A DNA stretch of 29,352 nt from Pseudomonadota bacterium. GTDB taxonomy: Bacteria > Pseudomonadota > Alphaproteobacteria > Rhizobiales > Xanthobacteraceae. Shown in pieces: positions 25,043 to 29,352 of this stretch (within the stretch, counting starts at the first letter, position 1; every line of letters starts with the position of its first letter). Below the pieces are notes generated by a model. It saw only the letters and a list, made by a program, of their open reading frames with translations, did no database searches and was not told the origin of the DNA. Both the position numbers and the translations under genes were made by a program. The stretch spans positions 1 to 29,352 of the forward strand of contig JAJYAH010000011.1 of assembly GCA_021779635.1 (NCBI GenBank), read 5' to 3'.

Positions 25043-25055
25043 GGCTTGGCAAGCC
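25043..25055. promoter_or_regulatory. Palindrome upstream of pckA
   Basis: GGCTTG-G-CAAGCC is a perfect dyad with 6-bp arms, about 125 bases upstream of the pckA GTG and about 45 bases after the HugZ-like stop. Its place suits an operator in the pckA promoter region. The binding protein is unknown and no clear -35/-10 pair was found nearby. Confidence 0.35.
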
Positions 25056-25164
25056 AGGTGTTCATCAGTATTAGGTCGCCGGACCGGGGCCGGACGACTA
25101 TATTGACGGTCGCCGCGATAGAGGCGCGTGTGGGGGCATTCGCGCAATCGAAGTACGCGGGTTC

Positions 25165-25182
25165 GAGGAGGATTCTTCCGTG
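25165..25182 (+). promoter_or_regulatory. Ribosome binding site and GTG start of pckA
   Basis: GAGGAGG at 25165-25171 stands 8 bases before GTG at 25180. This strong site settles the otherwise unusual GTG as the start of pckA, and gives the first residues [12 protein letters not shown], as in related proteins. Confidence 0.8.
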
Positions 25183-26796
25183 CAAGAGACGGGCGTGCAT
25201 AACGGTGCCTTCGGCGCCGACAAATTCGGCTTAAAGAAACTCAAAAGCGTCAACTGGAACCTCGGTGCGCCGCAACTCTCTGAATACGCGTTGGCTGCCG
25301 GCGAAGCCGTGCTTTCGGCGGATGGGGCCTTGTGCGCGGACACCGGTGTTTTCACGGGGCGCAGCCCCAAGGACAAATTCACGGTCCGCGACGCGAATAC
25401 CGACAAGAACGTGTGGTGGGCGGGCAACCAGTCGATCACATCGGAACAGTTCGAGGCGCTCTACGCCGACTTCCTGAAACATGCCGAAGGCATGACGCTG
25501 TTCGCACAGGATCTCTATGGCGGCGCCGATCCGAGCTTGCGGATCAAGACCCGCGTCTACACCGAACTCGCCTGGCACTCGCTGTTCATTCGCACGCTGT
25601 TGATTCGCCCGCAGCCGTCAGAGCTTGCGAGCTTCGTGCCCGAGTTGACCATCATCGACCTGCCGAGCTTCAGGGCCGATCCCAAACGCCATGGGGTGCG
25701 TTCGGAGAACGTGGTTGCGATCGATTTCGCCCGCAAGATCGTCCTGATCGGCGGATCCTATTATGCCGGCGAGATGAAAAAGTCTGTCTTCACCACGCTG
25801 AATTATTATCTGCCGGAAAAGGGTGTGATGCCGATGCACTGCTCGGCCAACGTCGGCCCCGACGGCGATGCGGCGATCTTTTTCGGCCTCTCCGGCACCG
25901 GCAAGACCACGCTCTCGGCCGATCCGAAACGCACACTGATCGGCGACGACGAGCACGGCTGGGGTGCGGACGGCATCTTCAATTTCGAAGGCGGCTGCTA
26001 CGCCAAATGCATCAAGCTGTCGAAGGAAGCCGAGCCGGAGATCTATGCCGCCAGCAAGCGCTTTGGCACGGTGCTGGAAAATGTGGTGCTGGACGCCAAT
26101 ACCCGCCTGCCGGATTTCGACGACGGCTCGAAGACCGAGAACACCCGTTCGGCCTATCCGCTCGAATTCATCCCCAATGCTTCGCGCACCGGCCGCGCCG
26201 GCCATCCGAAGAATTTGGTGATGCTGGCAGCCGACGCCTTTGGCGTGATGCCGCCGATAGCAAAACTGACGCCGGCGCAGGCGATGTATCATTTCCTGTC
26301 CGGCTATACCGCAAAGGTCGCGGGCACCGAGCGAGGCCTCGGCAATGAGCCGCAGCCGGAATTCTCGACCTGTTTCGGTTCACCGTTCTTGCCGCGCGAT
26401 CCGTCGGTATACGGCAATCTGCTGCGCGATCTGATCGCCAGGCACGATGTCGATTGCTGGCTGGTCAATACCGGCTGGACCGGCGGCAAATACGGCACCG
26501 GGCGGCGCATGCCGATCAAGGTGACGCGGACGCTGTTGGCCGCGGCGTTGAACGGCTCGCTGCGATCAGCCGATTTCCGTACCGACAGGTATTTCGGCTT
26601 CGCGGTGCCGACCTCGCTGCCCGGCGTCGAGCCGCATATCCTCGATCCGATCAAGACCTGGGCCGACAAGGTGGAGTTCGACAAGACCGCGCGTTCGCTG
26701 GTCGGCATGTTCCAGAAGAACTTCGCCAAGTTCGAGAGCCTGGTCGACGCCGATGTGCGCGCCGCCGCGCCGGAAGTGAAGCTCGCGGCGGAATAA
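25180..26796 (+). CDS. pckA: Phosphoenolpyruvate carboxykinase (ATP)
   Basis: PckA converts oxaloacetate and ATP to PEP, CO2 and ADP, the first committed step of gluconeogenesis from dicarboxylates. The 538 residues match the family (about 535-540). Seen motifs are the substrate loop TGRSPKDKF (59-67), YYAGEMKKS, the P-loop GLSGTGKTT (236-244), the metal-binding GDDEHGW (255-261), FEGGCYAK, and NTGWTGG with YGTGRRM. It begins with GTG after a strong GAGGAGG site. It is monocistronic in practice: preceded by a 182-base gap and followed by a strong bidirectional terminator. In rhizobia pckA is induced by gluconeogenic carbon sources and in Agrobacterium by acid through ChvI, consistent with its place near chvI. 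Confidence 0.98.
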   Translation: MQETGVHNGAFGADKFGLKKLKSVNWNLGAPQLSEYALAAGEAVLSADGALCADTGVFTGRSPKDKFTVRDANTDKNVWWAGNQSITSEQFEALYADFLKHAEGMTLFAQDLYGGADPSLRIKTRVYTELAWHSLFIRTLLIRPQPSELASFVPELTIIDLPSFRADPKRHGVRSENVVAIDFARKIVLIGGSYYAGEMKKSVFTTLNYYLPEKGVMPMHCSANVGPDGDAAIFFGLSGTGKTTLSADPKRTLIGDDEHGWGADGIFNFEGGCYAKCIKLSKEAEPEIYAASKRFGTVLENVVLDANTRLPDFDDGSKTENTRSAYPLEFIPNASRTGRAGHPKNLVMLAADAFGVMPPIAKLTPAQAMYHFLSGYTAKVAGTERGLGNEPQPEFSTCFGSPFLPRDPSVYGNLLRDLIARHDVDCWLVNTGWTGGKYGTGRRMPIKVTRTLLAAALNGSLRSADFRTDRYFGFAVPTSLPGVEPHILDPIKTWADKVEFDKTARSLVGMFQKNFAKFESLVDADVRAAAPEVKLAAE

Positions 26797-26827
26797 GATT
26801 TCAGAAAATCGGTTGCCGTGAATAAGC

Positions 26828-26858
26828 AAAAAGGGCGGCTCAACGGGCCGCCCTTTTT
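26828..26858. terminator. Strong bidirectional rho-independent terminator
   Basis: AAAAAGGGCGGC and GCCGCCCTTTTT form a perfect 12-bp stem with a 7-base loop, giving a U-tract on both strands. It lies 32 bases past the pckA stop and before the convergent thioesterase stop at 26943, so it serves both genes. Confidence 0.93.
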
Positions 26859-26942
26859 CCTTTGACCACTGGCGCGCTATTTTCATTGCCATGGCGCGCA
26901 TTCCGATCGCAAAGCCGGGTCTTTTGTCGCGCCATATGCAGC

Positions 26943-27761
26943 TCAAGCCTTGAAATACGCGATCTGATGCGTGGTCGCGAGCAGGCGGCCCTGCGGCGAC
27001 CACAGCTCGCCGGTCTGGTCGCTATAGCTCTTGCGAAAGATATTGGCGTCGGCGACGGCCAGGACCCGGCTGATGTCCTCGGCCGCGAGATCTTCCGCAT
27101 CGGCATGAAAATAGGTCGTCAGCGACACGGTGCCGAACGGCACGAGATCGCCTCTGACATGAAAGATGCGGCCGAAGAATGCATCCGACATCGCCATCAG
27201 CGACAGCGCGTCGACCTTTCGCGGGGCGCGGTCGCCGATCCATAATTTGGAGTACGAGCTGATCGGCCCGGCTCCGGGCGTCGCGCCGAATTTCGGTTCG
27301 CCCTCGACAAAGCGGAAATCATATTGCTTGACCCAGGGTATCGAAATCCTGGCATAGGGCAGCGTCTGCTCGAAAGCGGTGGCGCCTGGAAATTCGGCCT
27401 GCTGATGCGACCATGACGGACGTCGCGCGGCGAACACGGCGGTCGCGAAGGTTGCAACCTCGCCGCCATCCTGCGTCATCTCGACGGACCAATGCTGTGT
27501 CGATCGGTTGGCCTTGATCAGGCGAACGTCGAGATCGAACGTCCCGCGCGCGACCGGCGCGCAAAAGTTGACGGTGAGGGAGAGCGGATCGCCGGCGCGC
27601 TGCGGATGATCGAGCAGCGCCCGCAGCATCGTAGCGGCGGTCGCCCCGCCGAACGGGCCGACAAACGCCCAGTAATCGTCGCTGGTCCGCCCCTGCCAGC
27701 AGCTGTCGCCGGCGGTAACCTGCGTGGCCTCGTCGAAAAGGTGTTGGGTCCTGGCAAGCAT
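26943..27761 (-). CDS. Acyl-CoA thioesterase-like double-hotdog protein
   Basis: This 272-residue protein fits the TesB-like acyl-CoA thioesterase family with two tandem hotdog folds. The N-terminal hotdog is near 18-125 (WAFVGPFGGATAATMLRALL with the conserved GG turn, LSLTVNFCAPVARGTFDLDV, RSTQHWSVEMTQ), and the C-terminal one near 180-270 (VDALSLMAMSDAFF with an Asp typical of the active site, FGTVSLTTYFHAD, ending LLATTHQIAYFK). It probably hydrolyses acyl-CoA to fatty acid and CoA. The ATG at 27761 has AGGGA a few bases before it. It lies 126 bases after glgP on the same strand; no functional link with glycogen is evident. Confidence 0.88.
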   Translation of the reverse strand: MLARTQHLFDEATQVTAGDSCWQGRTSDDYWAFVGPFGGATAATMLRALLDHPQRAGDPLSLTVNFCAPVARGTFDLDVRLIKANRSTQHWSVEMTQDGGEVATFATAVFAARRPSWSHQQAEFPGATAFEQTLPYARISIPWVKQYDFRFVEGEPKFGATPGAGPISSYSKLWIGDRAPRKVDALSLMAMSDAFFGRIFHVRGDLVPFGTVSLTTYFHADAEDLAAEDISRVLAVADANIFRKSYSDQTGELWSPQGRLLATTHQIAYFKA

Positions 27762-27886
27762 GAAATTCCCTCGATCCTTCGCCGCAGTATCATGGCCTTC
27801 CGGCCGAATTCAATGACGTCGGAGGTCATGGTCTTTCGATGATGACGGAATCGGCCAGTCAGGCCGCGGTTATTCTGGCCCGGAAT

Positions 27887-29352
27887 TCAGCGAGTCGCCT
27901 CGCGCTGTGCGCCCGGCTCTTGCGACGCCAGCGGCGACGTGCCGCGCACCGGCACATTCCAGATATCCTGGGCATATTCGCGGATGGTGCGGTCCGACGA
28001 GAACCATGGCATTCGCGCGACGTTGAGGATACTGGCCCTTGTCCAGGCCGGAACCACCTGCCAGCGGGCGTCGATCCCGCGCTGGGCGTCGAAATAGGCG
28101 GCGAAATCCGCGCTGACCATATAGTGGTCAAGATGGCGCAGCGCGTGTGCGACCGATTCGAAGCGGCCGGGATCGTCGGGCGAGAATTCGCCGCTTCCGA
28201 TCGCGTTGATGGCGCGTGACAGGCGCGGCGACTGCCGGATCACGTCGGTCGCATCGAGCCCCTGCTTGCGCCGCACCACCACATCCAACGCCTCCATGCC
28301 GAAGATCGCGATGTTCTCGGCCCCGACGTGATCGCGGATCTCGATATTGGCGCCGTCGAGCGTGCCGATGGTCAGCGCGCCGTTCAGCGCGAGTTTCATG
28401 TTGCCGGTGCCGGAGGCTTCCATGCCCGCGGTCGAAATTTGTTCCGAGAGGTCGGCGGCGGGAATGATCACCTCAGCCAGGCTGACATTGTAGTCGGCGA
28501 GGAAGGCGACCTTCAGGCGTCCGGCGATGGCCGGATCGTTGTTGACGACTTCGGCGACATCGTTGATGAGCTTGATGATCAGCTTGGCGTAGCGATAGCT
28601 CGCCGCCGCCTTGCCGGCGAAGATTTTCACGCGCGGCACCCAGTCGCGCTGCGGCTCGTCCTTGATCGCGTGATAGAGCGCCACGGCCTCCAGGACGTTG
28701 AGCAATTGGCGCTTGTATTCATGGATGCGCTTGATCTGGACGTCGAACAGTGCTCCCGGGTCGACCTTGATGTTGAGGCGCTCGCCGATCAGCCGCGCCA
28801 GCGCGATCTTGTTGTGATGCTTGACGGTTCGGAATTGCTGCTGGAACGCATTGTCGCTGGCGCGGGCTTCGAGGGATCGAAGCTGCGAGGGATCGTCGAG
28901 CACGGCTTCGCCGCAGGCCTCGCGCAACAGATCAGTCAGCTTCGGATTGGCCAGCATCAGCCAGCGGCGGAAGGTGATGCCGTTGGTCTTGTTGGTGATG
29001 CGGTCCGGATAAAGATGGTTCAGATCGTGAAATACCGTCTCCTTCATCAGATCCGAATGCATCGCCGAGACGCCGTTGATGCGATGCGATCCGACGAACG
29101 CCAGCTGCCCCATCCGCACCCGGCGGCCCGACTTCTCGTCGATCAGCGATACCGAGGCCCTGAAGTCGACATCGCCGGGACACCGCGCATCCGCCAGCGC
29201 CAGATGCTCGACGTTGATGCGGTAGATGATGTCGAGATGGCGCGGCAGCAGACGTTCGAAGAGTTCGACCGGCCAGGTTTCGAGCGCCTCCGGCAGCAGC
29301 GTGTGATTGGTATAGGACAAGGTGGCCACGGTGATCTTCCACGCTTCCTCCC
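27887..29352 (-). CDS. glgP: Glycogen phosphorylase, C-terminal part, runs off right edge
   Basis: This PLP enzyme releases glucose-1-phosphate from glycogen. About 488 C-terminal residues of the usual 820-840 are present. The frame remains open to the window edge, where it reads EEAWKITVATLSYTNHTLLP; so the GTG at 29329 is an internal Val and not a start. The PLP lysine lies in GTGNMKLALNGA and the flanking ALTIGTLDGANIEI is intact. Other family segments are LNVLEAVALYHAI, KIFAGKAAASYRYAK and VAFLADYNVSLAEVIIPAAD. The N-terminal half, and any glg neighbours, lie beyond the window. Confidence 0.97.
   Translation of the reverse strand, partial: EEAWKITVATLSYTNHTLLPEALETWPVELFERLLPRHLDIIYRINVEHLALADARCPGDVDFRASVSLIDEKSGRRVRMGQLAFVGSHRINGVSAMHSDLMKETVFHDLNHLYPDRITNKTNGITFRRWLMLANPKLTDLLREACGEAVLDDPSQLRSLEARASDNAFQQQFRTVKHHNKIALARLIGERLNIKVDPGALFDVQIKRIHEYKRQLLNVLEAVALYHAIKDEPQRDWVPRVKIFAGKAAASYRYAKLIIKLINDVAEVVNNDPAIAGRLKVAFLADYNVSLAEVIIPAADLSEQISTAGMEASGTGNMKLALNGALTIGTLDGANIEIRDHVGAENIAIFGMEALDVVVRRKQGLDATDVIRQSPRLSRAINAIGSGEFSPDDPGRFESVAHALRHLDHYMVSADFAAYFDAQRGIDARWQVVPAWTRASILNVARMPWFSSDRTIREYAQDIWNVPVRGTSPLASQEPGAQREATR

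Noticed and set aside
1..29352. CRISPR arrays, insertion sequences, prophage or integrative elements
   Set aside because: No regularly spaced repeats, transposase, integrase or terminal inverted repeats were seen; gene content is ordinary core chromosome.

Overview
The window reads as core chromosome of a high-GC alphaproteobacterium of the Bradyrhizobium/Rhodopseudomonas type (Nitrobacteraceae). The pointers are the chvI-chvG-hprK-EIIA-HPr run beside pckA, the short alphaproteobacterial HprK, the codon bias and the gene families present. No phage, insertion sequence, CRISPR array or rRNA gene was seen. Both ends cut through genes. The first 8 bases match the 3' end of a common Illumina adapter, so the left edge looks like a contig end with untrimmed adapter.

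Layout. 1-1650 (minus): a TetR regulator overlapping a fatty-acid desaturase by ATGA, with a perfect palindromic operator inside the promoter. 1.9-5.0 kb (minus): radC, map and a MscS-type channel. 5.3-7.1 kb (plus): a CPA1 cation/proton antiporter with a cytosolic regulatory tail, followed by a degenerate tRNA-like scrap. 7.2-10.3 kb (minus): a molybdate block in the order mop, unknown secreted protein, modA, modB, modC. ModC lacks its usual C-terminal Mop/TOBE domain and a separate 69-residue Mop protein is encoded upstream. 10.5-11.5 kb (minus): mepA. 11.6 kb (plus): a remnant of an L,D-transpeptidase. 12.1-14.3 kb (plus): a PAS-PAS-GGDEF-EAL protein with a broken GGDEF site and an intact EAL site. 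14.6-15.7 kb (minus): an acyl-CoA-dehydrogenase-fold flavoprotein. 15.85-16.4 kb (minus): a DUF3018/PemK toxin-antitoxin pair with its own palindromic operator, directly after lepA (16.5-18.3 kb, minus). 18.4-20.0 kb (plus): an integral-membrane glycosyltransferase.

20.0-24.0 kb (minus) is the regulatory core: chvI, chvG, hprK, a mannose-class EIIA and HPr. Three of its four junctions are tight or overlapping (chvG/hprK and EIIA/HPr by ATGA). It links an envelope/acid-sensing two-component system to a regulatory PTS and HPr phosphorylation. Divergent from it are a HugZ-like haem-utilisation protein and pckA, the gluconeogenic entry enzyme, which ends at a strong bidirectional terminator. The right end holds an acyl-CoA thioesterase and the C-terminal half of glycogen phosphorylase.

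No wholly new system is evident. The points most worth a second look are the split ModC/Mop arrangement with an unknown secreted protein between its parts, the operator-in-promoter architecture of the TetR/desaturase and toxin-antitoxin units, the gene and tRNA relics, and the adapter-made stop codon at the left edge.
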